A DNA stretch of 64,000 nt from an uncultured Pseudomonadales bacterium (GTDB lineage Bacteria > Pseudomonadota > Gammaproteobacteria > Pseudomonadales > Azotimanducaceae), in the NCBI GenBank assembly GCA_958296405.1, contig OY282519.1, positions 2,712,132 through 2,776,131 of the forward strand, given 5' to 3'. The translations under genes and the position numbers were made by a program. Below are positions 1 through 8,078 of the stretch, one piece after another. The notes beneath the pieces were generated by a model, which searched no databases, was not told the origin of the DNA, and saw nothing but the letters and a program-made list of their open reading frames with translations. How positions within the stretch are numbered: position 1 is the first letter of the stretch; the number at the start of each line of letters is the position of its first letter.

Positions 1-1034
1 GCTATCCGCTCACCCGCGAGCGGCGGCTGTTTCAAGACCGCGCCCGCCTTGATGAGTTCGTGGCGCTGTGCCGCATCGGCGACTACGCGCGCGACCTCGG
101 CGCGAGGCCGCCCCCGGAACTCGCGCAAGTGGTGCTGGAGGCGCTGTGGCAGCCGAGCGTTGAACGCGCCGCGGAGCGGCGGCGCAGCCGCATCCTGAAC
201 GGCCTTGGGCGACGCCTCGAACGGGCCGGCGCCCATGACCAAGCGCTCGCATGCTATGCGCGTTCGACGCTGCCGCCGGCCCGGGAGCGCCGCGCGCGCA
301 TCCTGAAACGCCTTGGCGACATGGCGGCCGTGGATGGGCTCAAACGCGCCATGCATGAGTGCCCGCACGATGCCTTGGAGGCCCGCTTCGCACAGCGCTT
401 CGGCGCGACGCCGCGACGCCGCGAGCGACATGCGGTGCTGCAAATGCCGTGGCAGCCGGCCTACGCGGCCAACGTGGAAGGAGCGGCGGCGAAGTGCCTC
501 ACCGCCGCCAGTGGCCACGCTTGGCACTTGGAGAACGCGCTGCCCCTTGGCCTGTTTGGCCTCGCGTATTGGGATTGGGCCTTCGCGCCGGTTGCCGGCA
601 TGTTCGTGAATGCCTTCCAGACGGCGCCCATCGATCTCTTTTGGCCAGACTTCTTCACCGCCCGGCGGGCGCTCTGCGCGGACCCGTTGGCGCTGGACGA
701 CGCTGGCCTGCGGGCGCGCATGGCCACGACGGCCGCCAGCCGCCGGGGCGTAGCGAACCGTTTGGTGGATTGGCGGGCGTGGCGCTCCGGTGTGCTGGAA
801 CGGTTGCTGGGCGCGATGCCCATGCAAGACGTCCGCAAGCTCCTGGGGTTGGTTGTGGAGGATCTGCAGGGCGCGCGCACTGGCTTTCCGGATTTAACGG
901 TGGTGTACGGCGCCGGCGCATACGAGTTCGTGGAAGTGAAAGGCCCGAACGATCAACTGCGCGAACAGCAACGCCTCTGGCTCGACCGGCTGCATGGCGC
1001 CGGGCTGCCGGCGCGGGTGCTGCGCTTTCGCTGA
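1..1034 (+). CDS. FAN1-type VRR-NUC structure-specific nuclease (5' truncated by window)
   Basis: The reading frame is open from base 3 and has no start inside the window, so the N-terminus lies upstream. The visible ~343 residues end in a VRR-NUC domain: GFPDLTVVYG, then EFVEVKGPND, which supply the catalytic Asp and Glu-x-Lys of the PD-(D/E)XK fold. A helical, Arg/Leu-rich TPR-like stretch (about residues 55-110) precedes it. This layout matches bacterial FAN1 homologues, which cut branched DNA and help repair interstrand crosslinks. The stop at 1032-1034 is practically fused to the next gene, a helicase-nuclease, suggesting an operon and a shared DNA-repair role. Family assignment is firm; the in vivo substrate is inferred from the family. 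Confidence 0.85.
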   Translation, partial: YPLTRERRLFQDRARLDEFVALCRIGDYARDLGARPPPELAQVVLEALWQPSVERAAERRRSRILNGLGRRLERAGAHDQALACYARSTLPPARERRARILKRLGDMAAVDGLKRAMHECPHDALEARFAQRFGATPRRRERHAVLQMPWQPAYAANVEGAAAKCLTAASGHAWHLENALPLGLFGLAYWDWAFAPVAGMFVNAFQTAPIDLFWPDFFTARRALCADPLALDDAGLRARMATTAASRRGVANRLVDWRAWRSGVLERLLGAMPMQDVRKLLGLVVEDLQGARTGFPDLTVVYGAGAYEFVEVKGPNDQLREQQRLWLDRLHGAGLPARVLRFR

Positions 1035-1036
1035 CG

Positions 1037-3325
1037 GTGGTTGCCAAGGCAGGGCCGGCGGCCACCATCGGCGTACGGGAACTGGCCGCCAACGTGCATC
1101 GACGCGGCGACATCCACTATCGCTACGAGGGCGTGGCGACGGCCGCCGAAGGCATCGCCGCGCAGCGCCGAGCGCAGCGCGGCCGCCCGGAGAGTTACCT
1201 GCGCGAAGTGCCCGTTGCCGCGACAGTGCAGGAGCACGGCATCGCGCTCACCGTGCGCGGGCGCATCGACGGGCTGGACCGCGCGGCCGGCGTCATTGAG
1301 GAGTTCAAGACGACCCGCGCGGACATTGACGGGCTGCATGGCCACATCGGCGCCCTGCATTGGGCGCAGCTCAAGCTCTACGGCGCCTTGGCCGGCATGG
1401 AGTCTGACGCGCCGCCGAGCTGGCGGCTCAAGCTCACCTACCTGAGGCCGGACGATCCCGCGCAACGGTGCTTGGAAGAGCAAGCGGAGGCTGGCGATTT
1501 GGCGCAGTGGCTGCGCGACGCTGCCGCAGCCTATGCGAGCCAGCTTGCCCGCCACGCTCGCCGCATCGAAGTGCGCGATGCCGCCCTGCGGGCGCTCAAG
1601 TTCCCTTACCCCCACTTTCGCTCTGGGCAGCGGCGCTTGGCCGCGGCGGTGTTCCGTGCCATGCGGGACGCTGGGCAACTGCTCGCAGAGGCGCCCACCG
1701 GCAGCGGCAAGAGCGTCGCCACGCTGTTTGGCGCGTTGCAGGCGATGGGCCACGGCCATTTGGACCGCCTTGTCTTCGCCACCGCGCGCACCACCGGCCA
1801 GCGCGCCGCCACGGATGCGCTCGCCGCCTGTGCCTTGGGCCAATCCTTGGCGGTGGTGACGGTGACGGCCAAGCGGCGCATTTGCTTCAACCCTGAATTG
1901 CCCTGCGACCCCGCGCTCTGCCGGTACGCCAAGGGGTACTACGACCGCATGCCGATGGCCCGCGACGAGTTGCTGGCGGCCGGGCACAGCGATCGCGCGG
2001 CGGTGGAAGTGGCGGCGCGGCGCCATGTGGTGTGCCCATTCGAGCTGTCCGTGGACACGGCAGCGTGGGCGGACGTGGTGGTGTGCGATTACAACTACGT
2101 GTTCGATCCCGTGGTGCGTCTGATGCGGCTGGTCGGGGCGCCGTTCAAGCGCGCGGGGCTGTTGGTGGACGAAGCGCATCAACTCGGCGAGCGGGCGCGG
2201 GAGATGCTGAGCGCGTCGCTGCGGGCAACCGCCCTGCAACGCGCCCGCGCCGATGCGCCGCCGCCTTTGCACAAGCCATTGGGCGCTGTCGGGCGCGCGC
2301 TTTCCCAGCTGCGACGCGAGTGCGCCGGCGGCGCCATGGATGCGCCGAAGGCCCTGCTGCGAGCGGTCGAACGGCTCGTCGTGGTCGGCGCGGACGTCGA
2401 TCTTGAACGGTGTCCGGAGCTGCGCGGCCTGTTGTTCGAATGTCATCGATTCGCCCGCGGCGGCTCTTGGTACACGCCACAAGACTATGGCTACCTCTTG
2501 CATGTGGAGGCAGGAGAGGTGGAAGCCCGCATGGCGTGCCTGTCTCCGGCGCGGCACATCGCGGCGACCTTGGCGGGGTTCCACGGCGCGGCGCGCTTTT
2601 CTGGCACAGCGTCGCCGCTGGCGCTGTTTCAGCGGCTCCACGGCCAGGCGGAGGCCGGCCACGCCATGCGTTCAGGCAGCGGCATGCCGACAGACGCCTT
2701 GGGCGTCTTTGTCGCTGCGGACATCTCCACCCACTATCGGCGCCGGGCGGAAACCTTGCCGGCCGTCGCGCACCTCATCGCCGCGGTGGCGCATGCGGCG
2801 CCGGGGCCGTATCTCGCCGCCTTGCCGTCCTTCGAGTACTTGGAAGCCGTGGCGGGCTGCTTGGTGGACTTGGCGCCCGGCCCCATTGATGCGCAGCAGC
2901 GAGGCATGTCCGAAGCGGAGCAGGGGGATTTCATCGCGCGCCTGTCGTTGCACGGCGCCGCGCGCATCGGCTTGGTGACGCTGGGCGGCGTGTTTGCGGA
3001 ATCGGTGGACTTCGGCGGCGGTGCCCTGAAGGGGGTGATCGTCGTTGGGCCGGGGCTGGCGCCGCGTTCGCCGGAGCGCGACCTCATTGCCGGCCGCTTC
3101 GGCGCCGATGGCTTCGATGCGGCGTACCGGCTGCCGGCCATGACGCGGGTGGTGCAGGCGGCCGGGCGGGCAGTGCGCGGGCCGGCGGATCGTGGCGTCG
3201 TGGTGCTGGTGGATCCACGTTTCGCCCAAGCCGGCTATCGCGCGTATTTCCCAAGCCACTGGCGTCCCGTCACGGCGCCGGCTCGGAACATCGGCGCTGC
3301 AGTCGCCGCGTTTTGGCGCACTTGA
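1037..3325 (+). CDS. PD-(D/E)XK nuclease-XPD/DinG-family DNA helicase fusion
   Basis: A GTG at 1037, two bases after the upstream stop, gives a 762-residue protein; the open frame extends further upstream only in the shadow of the FAN1 gene. Residues ~70-135 hold a Cas4/RecB-like nuclease signature (RGRIDGLD, then EEFKTTR, then HWAQLKLY). From ~200 it is an XPD/DinG superfamily-2 helicase: Walker A APTGSGKS (~219), cysteines in CFNPELPCDPALC and VCPFELS that could ligate a 4Fe-4S cluster, a DEAH box LLVDEAHQL (~375), and motif VI RVVQAAGRAVRG. Such proteins are 5'-3' DNA helicases. Adjacency to a FAN1 nuclease implies joint processing of branched or crosslinked DNA. The exact start is uncertain because no clear ribosome-binding site is seen. 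Confidence 0.85.
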   Translation: MVAKAGPAATIGVRELAANVHRRGDIHYRYEGVATAAEGIAAQRRAQRGRPESYLREVPVAATVQEHGIALTVRGRIDGLDRAAGVIEEFKTTRADIDGLHGHIGALHWAQLKLYGALAGMESDAPPSWRLKLTYLRPDDPAQRCLEEQAEAGDLAQWLRDAAAAYASQLARHARRIEVRDAALRALKFPYPHFRSGQRRLAAAVFRAMRDAGQLLAEAPTGSGKSVATLFGALQAMGHGHLDRLVFATARTTGQRAATDALAACALGQSLAVVTVTAKRRICFNPELPCDPALCRYAKGYYDRMPMARDELLAAGHSDRAAVEVAARRHVVCPFELSVDTAAWADVVVCDYNYVFDPVVRLMRLVGAPFKRAGLLVDEAHQLGERAREMLSASLRATALQRARADAPPPLHKPLGAVGRALSQLRRECAGGAMDAPKALLRAVERLVVVGADVDLERCPELRGLLFECHRFARGGSWYTPQDYGYLLHVEAGEVEARMACLSPARHIAATLAGFHGAARFSGTASPLALFQRLHGQAEAGHAMRSGSGMPTDALGVFVAADISTHYRRRAETLPAVAHLIAAVAHAAPGPYLAALPSFEYLEAVAGCLVDLAPGPIDAQQRGMSEAEQGDFIARLSLHGAARIGLVTLGGVFAESVDFGGGALKGVIVVGPGLAPRSPERDLIAGRFGADGFDAAYRLPAMTRVVQAAGRAVRGPADRGVVVLVDPRFAQAGYRAYFPSHWRPVTAPARNIGAAVAAFWRT

Positions 3326-3332
3326 AGGCGGG

Positions 3333-3341
3333 TGGTAATCT
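3333..3341 (+). promoter_or_regulatory. Extended -10 promoter of pyk, start-proximal
   Basis: TGGTAATCT matches an extended -10 (TGn followed by TAATCT). Its last base is 7 nt before the pyk ATG at 3348, so transcription would begin at or next to the start codon and give a leaderless mRNA. No convincing -35 at normal spacing. Sequence match only. Confidence 0.4.
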
Positions 3342-3347
3342 CACCCG

Positions 3348-4745
3348 ATGCGCCGCCGCACCAAAATCATCTGTACCGTTGGCCCCGCCACAGCGCATTT
3401 CTCGACGCTGGAGCGGCTCTATGCCGCGGGCATGAACGTGGCGCGTGTCAACATGTCCCACTCGATGCAAGGCGAAGCGCTACGCATCATCAATTGGATC
3501 AAAACGCTAAACCGGAAAGTTAAGTATCCGATTCCAGTGCTTCTCGATACGCAAGGGCCAGAGATTCGCACTGGGGACACCGACGCGCCCGTCACGCTGA
3601 AAGGTGGCGGCGAAGTCACCCTGACCGTGGCGCCGCCAGTGGCGGCCGACGAAGTGTTCGTCAACTATCCGCATCTCCCCGAAGCGGTGCAGGTGGGCAG
3701 CCCGCTCACCCTCGACAATGGCCTCATCAATCTGGCAGTCATCGACAAAACGGCGACGCGGCTGCGCTGCCGAGTGGTCGATGGCGGCGCCCTAGGCAGC
3801 CGCAAGCACGTCAATCTGCCAGGGGTGCATGTCGACTTGCCGGCGATCACGGGCAAAGACCGGGACGACATCAGGTTCGCCATGGCGCAAGACGTGGACT
3901 TCCTAGCGCTGTCGTTCGTGCGCTCCAAGGACGATGTGATGGAGGCGCAGCACCTGCTCGGCACGAAGAACGCGACGCTCAAGATCATCGCCAAAATCGA
4001 AGACAGCGAGGGTTTGCGCAACGTTGAAGAGATCGCCCAGGTCGCGGACGGCGTGATGGTGGCGCGTGGCGACCTTGGCATCGAGATTGACATCGCCACC
4101 CTGCCGAATGTGCAGCGCGAACTGGTGCGCACTTGCGCCCGGCTTGGCAGACGCTGCATCGTCGCCACGCATCTGCTCGAGTCCATGGTGGAGAATCCCA
4201 TCCCCACCCGCGCCGAGGTCACCGATGTGGCCAACGCCATCTACGAGGGTGCGGATGCGATCATGCTGTCGGCGGAAACGAGCATCGGGCGCTATCCGGT
4301 GCGGTGCGTCGAGCAGCTTTCGCGCATCGCTTGTGCGAGCGAGCGCTTCCCTGGGCTTGGCTTCGCGGCGGAGTTCACGAGCGATGGCGACAAGCACCAT
4401 GTCGCCAAGGCCGCCGCCGGCCTCGCGGAATCCACCTCCGCGGCCGGCCTCGTCGTCATCACCCGTCGCGGCGTGATGGCGGACCTGGTCACCAATTGCC
4501 AGCCCCGCGACGTGCCGATTTACGTGTTCACCAACAATAGCCAAACGCGCCGTCGGCTCATGCTGAATCGTGGCGTGTTCGCCCACCGCACGGCGTTTTC
4601 GACGCGCCCGGAGAAGACGATTCAAACCGCCCTCGCGGTATTGCGGGAGCGCGAGGGCTTAGGGCCGGAGGAGCGCGTGGTCGTCATTTCCGACGTGCTC
4701 GCCGAGGCGCGGGTGGACGCCATTCAGATTCGCGCCGTGGGCTAG
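3348..4745 (+). CDS. pyk: Pyruvate kinase
   Basis: A 465-residue protein, normal length for the family, converting phosphoenolpyruvate and ADP to pyruvate and ATP in the cytoplasm. The start RRTKIICTVGPA and NVARVNMSH are typical. Catalytic and Mg-binding motifs follow: IIAKIEDSEGLRN (catalytic Lys), MVARGDLGIEI, and EVTDVANAIYEGADAIMLSAE spread over residues ~285-305. The allosteric C-terminal domain is complete. The usual ATQMLESM motif reads ATHLLESM here. There is no Shine-Dalgarno sequence before the ATG; an extended -10 lies 7 nt upstream, so a leaderless message is likely. It is followed after about 70 bp by an unrelated MORN gene. Confidence 0.95.
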   Translation: MRRRTKIICTVGPATAHFSTLERLYAAGMNVARVNMSHSMQGEALRIINWIKTLNRKVKYPIPVLLDTQGPEIRTGDTDAPVTLKGGGEVTLTVAPPVAADEVFVNYPHLPEAVQVGSPLTLDNGLINLAVIDKTATRLRCRVVDGGALGSRKHVNLPGVHVDLPAITGKDRDDIRFAMAQDVDFLALSFVRSKDDVMEAQHLLGTKNATLKIIAKIEDSEGLRNVEEIAQVADGVMVARGDLGIEIDIATLPNVQRELVRTCARLGRRCIVATHLLESMVENPIPTRAEVTDVANAIYEGADAIMLSAETSIGRYPVRCVEQLSRIACASERFPGLGFAAEFTSDGDKHHVAKAAAGLAESTSAAGLVVITRRGVMADLVTNCQPRDVPIYVFTNNSQTRRRLMLNRGVFAHRTAFSTRPEKTIQTALAVLREREGLGPEERVVVISDVLAEARVDAIQIRAVG

Positions 4746-4781
4746 GGAGCGCCGAGGCGGCCGGCGGCTCGGCCACGCCCT

Positions 4782-4790
4782 TGCTAGAAT
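4782..4790 (+). promoter_or_regulatory. Extended -10 promoter upstream of the MORN-kinase pair
   Basis: TGCTAGAAT is an extended -10 (TGn + TAGAAT). It would start transcription about 18 nt upstream of the ATG at 4815, leaving a short leader containing GGGGGCGG. It probably drives the MORN gene and the kinase behind it. Confidence 0.4.
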
Positions 4791-4814
4791 GGCCGCGCCT
4801 CGACGGGGGCGGCC

Positions 4815-5846
4815 ATGAGACAGACGCAAAGGCATCGCAGCAAACGCGCGGTTTGGCGTTCCGAACTTCGGCGCCGGATGGCTTTTGATGCCGGCATTGA
4901 AGCGTCGCCGGCGCGTCGCCAGCGCCGAGCCGCAGCTTCGCGGCGCGGGAGCACTCGCGCGCGGCGCTCCGCCCTGCTGTCCCTCGCTGCGCTGGCGCTG
5001 ACCCTTGCCGCCGCGGCGGAGCGCGTCGTGCTGCCGAACGGCGACATCTACGAAGGCGAAGTCATGGGCGGCGTTTGGAATGGGCATGGCGCCTACACCA
5101 GCAATCAGCACCGCTACGTCGGCGAGTTCCTGAACGGCAAGATGCATGGCGCCGGCACCTTTCACTGGCCGGATGGCCGCGTCTACGAGGGAGCTTTCGT
5201 CAACGAGAAACGCCACGGGCGCGGCAAGCTGACGTGGCCGGATGGCCGCGTGTTCGAAGGCAGTTTCGTGAATGACCAACGCGAAGGACGCGGTGTGCTC
5301 GCATGGCCCAATGGCAACGTCTACGCGGGCGACTTCCGTGCCGACCAGATCACCGGCGCCGGCCGCCTGACATGGCAGAACCTCGATGTCTACGAAGGAG
5401 GCTTCGTGAATGGCCAACGCTCCGGTTGGGGTGCGCAAACTTGGAGCAATGGCAACCGCTACGTCGGCGAGTGGCGCGCCAACCGCCGCGAAGGCATCGG
5501 CGCCTACCATTGGAAGGATGGCACGGTGTACTACGGGCAATTCGTGGCGAACCGCATGCATGGCCACGGCGTCAAGCACCCGCCAGACGATGGCGAGCGC
5601 CAGTTTCAGCGTTGGCGCGCTGGCCAACTCGTCGCCGACACGCTGATTGACGAAGACGAACGCTGCCGCCTCGCCTTGGACGGCCATGCGTGGATGTTCC
5701 AGAGCGGCGAGTGCGTCAATGGCCGCGCCCACGGACGCGGCGTTGCCGTGCGGCTGGATGGCGAGGCGTTCGTCGCCGATGGCCGCTTTGTGCTCGGTGC
5801 GCTGGTGCAGGGCGAAATCAGCTGGTTGACCGTCCCGGACAACTAA
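4815..5846 (+). CDS. Exported or membrane-anchored MORN-repeat protein
   Basis: A 343-residue protein. An Arg-rich N-terminal tail of about 55 residues precedes a hydrophobic segment (ALLSLAALALTLAAAA), so it is a signal peptide or membrane anchor with an unusually long basic n-region; a later start is possible. Residues ~78-260 hold eight tandem MORN repeats of the form YEGxFxNGxxHGxGxxxWPDG, and a degenerate copy follows near residues 290-320. MORN arrays form extended beta-sheet scaffolds for proteins or lipids. The stop is one base before the ATG of a Ser/Thr kinase, so the two are almost certainly co-translated and the MORN protein is a candidate scaffold or substrate of that kinase (inference). 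Confidence 0.8.
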   Translation: MRQTQRHRSKRAVWRSELRRRMAFDAGIEASPARRQRRAAASRRGSTRARRSALLSLAALALTLAAAAERVVLPNGDIYEGEVMGGVWNGHGAYTSNQHRYVGEFLNGKMHGAGTFHWPDGRVYEGAFVNEKRHGRGKLTWPDGRVFEGSFVNDQREGRGVLAWPNGNVYAGDFRADQITGAGRLTWQNLDVYEGGFVNGQRSGWGAQTWSNGNRYVGEWRANRREGIGAYHWKDGTVYYGQFVANRMHGHGVKHPPDDGERQFQRWRAGQLVADTLIDEDERCRLALDGHAWMFQSGECVNGRAHGRGVAVRLDGEAFVADGRFVLGALVQGEISWLTVPDN

Positions 5847-5847
5847 G

Positions 5848-8040
5848 ATGGACATTACTGGCTTTCAGACGCACCGGGAACTCGCCCGCGGCGACGCTTC
5901 GCGCGTCTATCTCGCGACAGACACCGCCGCCAGCCGCTTGGTGGCGCTCAAGGTCATGCGCTTGCCCCGCGGGCGGCATGCCGCGCAGCGGTTGCAGCAG
6001 GCGCGCCATGCCGTGGGCTTGCGCCATGCGCACATCGTTCGCACCTACGCTGTCGGGCAAAGCGGAGCGGCGCTGTGGGTTGCGATGGAGCCCCTGCTTG
6101 GTGGGGATTTGGAGGCGCGGCTGCGCCGCGGCTTGTCCATGGCGCAGGTGCTCCGAGCGTTCCGTGAACTCGCGAGTGCACTGGACTACGCGCACGGCCA
6201 GGGCTGCGTCCACGGCGATGTGACGCCCGCCAACATCCTCTTTCGCAGTGGCTCGGATGCAGCGCCAGTGCTTTCGGACTGCGACCGCGCAGTGTGGGCA
6301 GGGGAGCGCCCCGGCGAGCCGGTTGGCACCGCCGGCTACATGAGCCCCGAGCAGGCTGCCGGCGCCATCTTGGATGCCCGTTCCGACCTGTATGGGTTGG
6401 GCGTTGTCTTCCAGCGCATGCTGACGGGCGCGGGTTCAGACGCAAGCGCCGCGGCGTCGCCGCTGCCTGATCGCTATGCGGCCTTTCAGAGTTTTTTCGG
6501 CAAGATGCTGGCGCCGGAGCCGGCGCAACGCTTCCAGACCGGCGCCGAAGCGGCCGCGGCCCTCGCCGACATCTCTATTGATGGGCTTGCCCCGACCCGG
6601 CCAGTGCGCCTTGATGTCGTGTCCACAAGCGAAATCGACGTGGTTGCTGCACACGTTGATGGCTTGTCGGCGCCGGCGGCCGAAGGGCGGCGAGTGGCGC
6701 GACGACGGGTGCGGCGCTGGGCAACCGGCGCGGCTGCCGCCACCCTCGCCTTAGCCACGGCCGGCGCCGTGGCGTTGACGCGCCCCGACACGGCGACGGC
6801 GCTGCTTGCTTGGGCGCGGTTGAGCGAGGGCCAGGCGTCCGAGGCGTGGCGCGATGCCGAAGCGCTGCGTCGCGACCCGAACCAGAGCCTCGCCACCATT
6901 GTCGCCGCGTATCGGCGGGTGTTGGAGCAATCGCCGGGGCACGAAGGGGCCGGAGAAGGCATCGCCGTCGTCGCCGCCAAGTGGAAGGCAGACATCGATC
7001 AAGCGTTCTTGGAAGACGACTTGGCGCTGGCGGAGGCGAAGCTAACTGAATCGCTGAATGTCTTCCCTCAAGACACTGAACTTTCAGTTCTTTTTGAGCG
7101 GCTCTCGGAGCGAAAGCGGGCGGAATCCATTCTCATCGGCGCCCGCGCTCTGTTGGCGACGCAGAGCCTCTCCCATGAAGCATCCGCCACCGCGGCCATC
7201 CAAGCCTATCAGGAGGTGTTGCGGCACTTGCCGGAGAACGCCGAGGCGCATGCCCGTTTGGACGAATTGGCGGCGCATTACACGGCCTTGGCGGAGCGCG
7301 CCACGACGGAGGGCGACGTGACGGACGCCATGGACAAACTTGGCCGGGCAGCCAACGCGAATCCAGAGTATGCAGACCTCGCCCGCGTGCGCGTCCTCAT
7401 CAACCAAGCCACCACCCTGCAATCCGAGATCGGTGAGATGCTGGCCAAAGCAAGCGCGCATCGGGAAGCGTCAGCACTGGTGGATCCGCCGGAAGCCAAC
7501 GCCGCGGAGATCTATCACCGGGTGTTGGCCACAGACCCTGACAACGCCATCGCCCGTCAGGGGCTTTCGGAAATCGCCGAGCAGGTGTTGGCGCAGTTCG
7601 ATGGCCTGCTCGCCGCGCAAGATCTCACTGCGGCGCAACGGCTGGTGGATCAAGCAGCAGCGGTGGGGCTTGGCGACACGGCAGTGGAGGCAATGCGCAC
7701 CCGGCACGATGCGGAAGCGCAGCGCCTCGCCACGGTGGCGCGGTTGCTGGGTGACGCCGAAGCGCTGTTTCAGGATGGCTATCTCACCGAGCCGGTGGAT
7801 GCCAACGCCGTGGCGGCGCTCCGGGAGGCGTTTCGGTTGGATCCTGGCAATGGCCGCGCCGCGGCGTTGCTGGCCCGCATCGCCGAACGGCTCGCTGGGG
7901 TGGCCACGGAGGCTTGGGAAGTGGGGATGCAAGAAGACGCCCGACACTACTTGGATTTGGCGCTCACTGTCACGCCGGGCGTTGCGGGCTGGCGGCGGCT
8001 GCGCGACTCTTGGGACGACGCCGGCGCTAGCGACGGCTGA
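5848..8040 (+). CDS. Membrane-bound Ser/Thr protein kinase with C-terminal TPR region
   Basis: 730 residues. The kinase domain spans about 6-245: a glycine loop reduced to LARGDASRVYLA, the ATP-binding Lys in VALKVM, the catalytic loop as VHGDVTPANILF (HGD in place of HRD, with Asp and Asn kept), the metal-binding loop as SDCD in place of DFG, and the activation segment GTAGYMSPEQA. The essential residues survive, so it is probably active though atypical. A transmembrane helix lies at about 290-311. The remaining ~420 residues are helical TPR-like repeats, presumably periplasmic. It starts one base after the MORN gene stop. Substrates are unknown. Confidence 0.82.
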   Translation: MDITGFQTHRELARGDASRVYLATDTAASRLVALKVMRLPRGRHAAQRLQQARHAVGLRHAHIVRTYAVGQSGAALWVAMEPLLGGDLEARLRRGLSMAQVLRAFRELASALDYAHGQGCVHGDVTPANILFRSGSDAAPVLSDCDRAVWAGERPGEPVGTAGYMSPEQAAGAILDARSDLYGLGVVFQRMLTGAGSDASAAASPLPDRYAAFQSFFGKMLAPEPAQRFQTGAEAAAALADISIDGLAPTRPVRLDVVSTSEIDVVAAHVDGLSAPAAEGRRVARRRVRRWATGAAAATLALATAGAVALTRPDTATALLAWARLSEGQASEAWRDAEALRRDPNQSLATIVAAYRRVLEQSPGHEGAGEGIAVVAAKWKADIDQAFLEDDLALAEAKLTESLNVFPQDTELSVLFERLSERKRAESILIGARALLATQSLSHEASATAAIQAYQEVLRHLPENAEAHARLDELAAHYTALAERATTEGDVTDAMDKLGRAANANPEYADLARVRVLINQATTLQSEIGEMLAKASAHREASALVDPPEANAAEIYHRVLATDPDNAIARQGLSEIAEQVLAQFDGLLAAQDLTAAQRLVDQAAAVGLGDTAVEAMRTRHDAEAQRLATVARLLGDAEALFQDGYLTEPVDANAVAALREAFRLDPGNGRAAALLARIAERLAGVATEAWEVGMQEDARHYLDLALTVTPGVAGWRRLRDSWDDAGASDG

Positions 8041-8078
8041 AGGCGCGGCGCCTGTTCGCGCAGCCTAAGCAAGAACGC

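Noticed and set aside
953-2662. 569-residue minus-strand frame opposite the helicase-nuclease
   Set aside because: Low-complexity Arg/Gly/Ala translation with no domain; the plus strand carries clear helicase motifs throughout.
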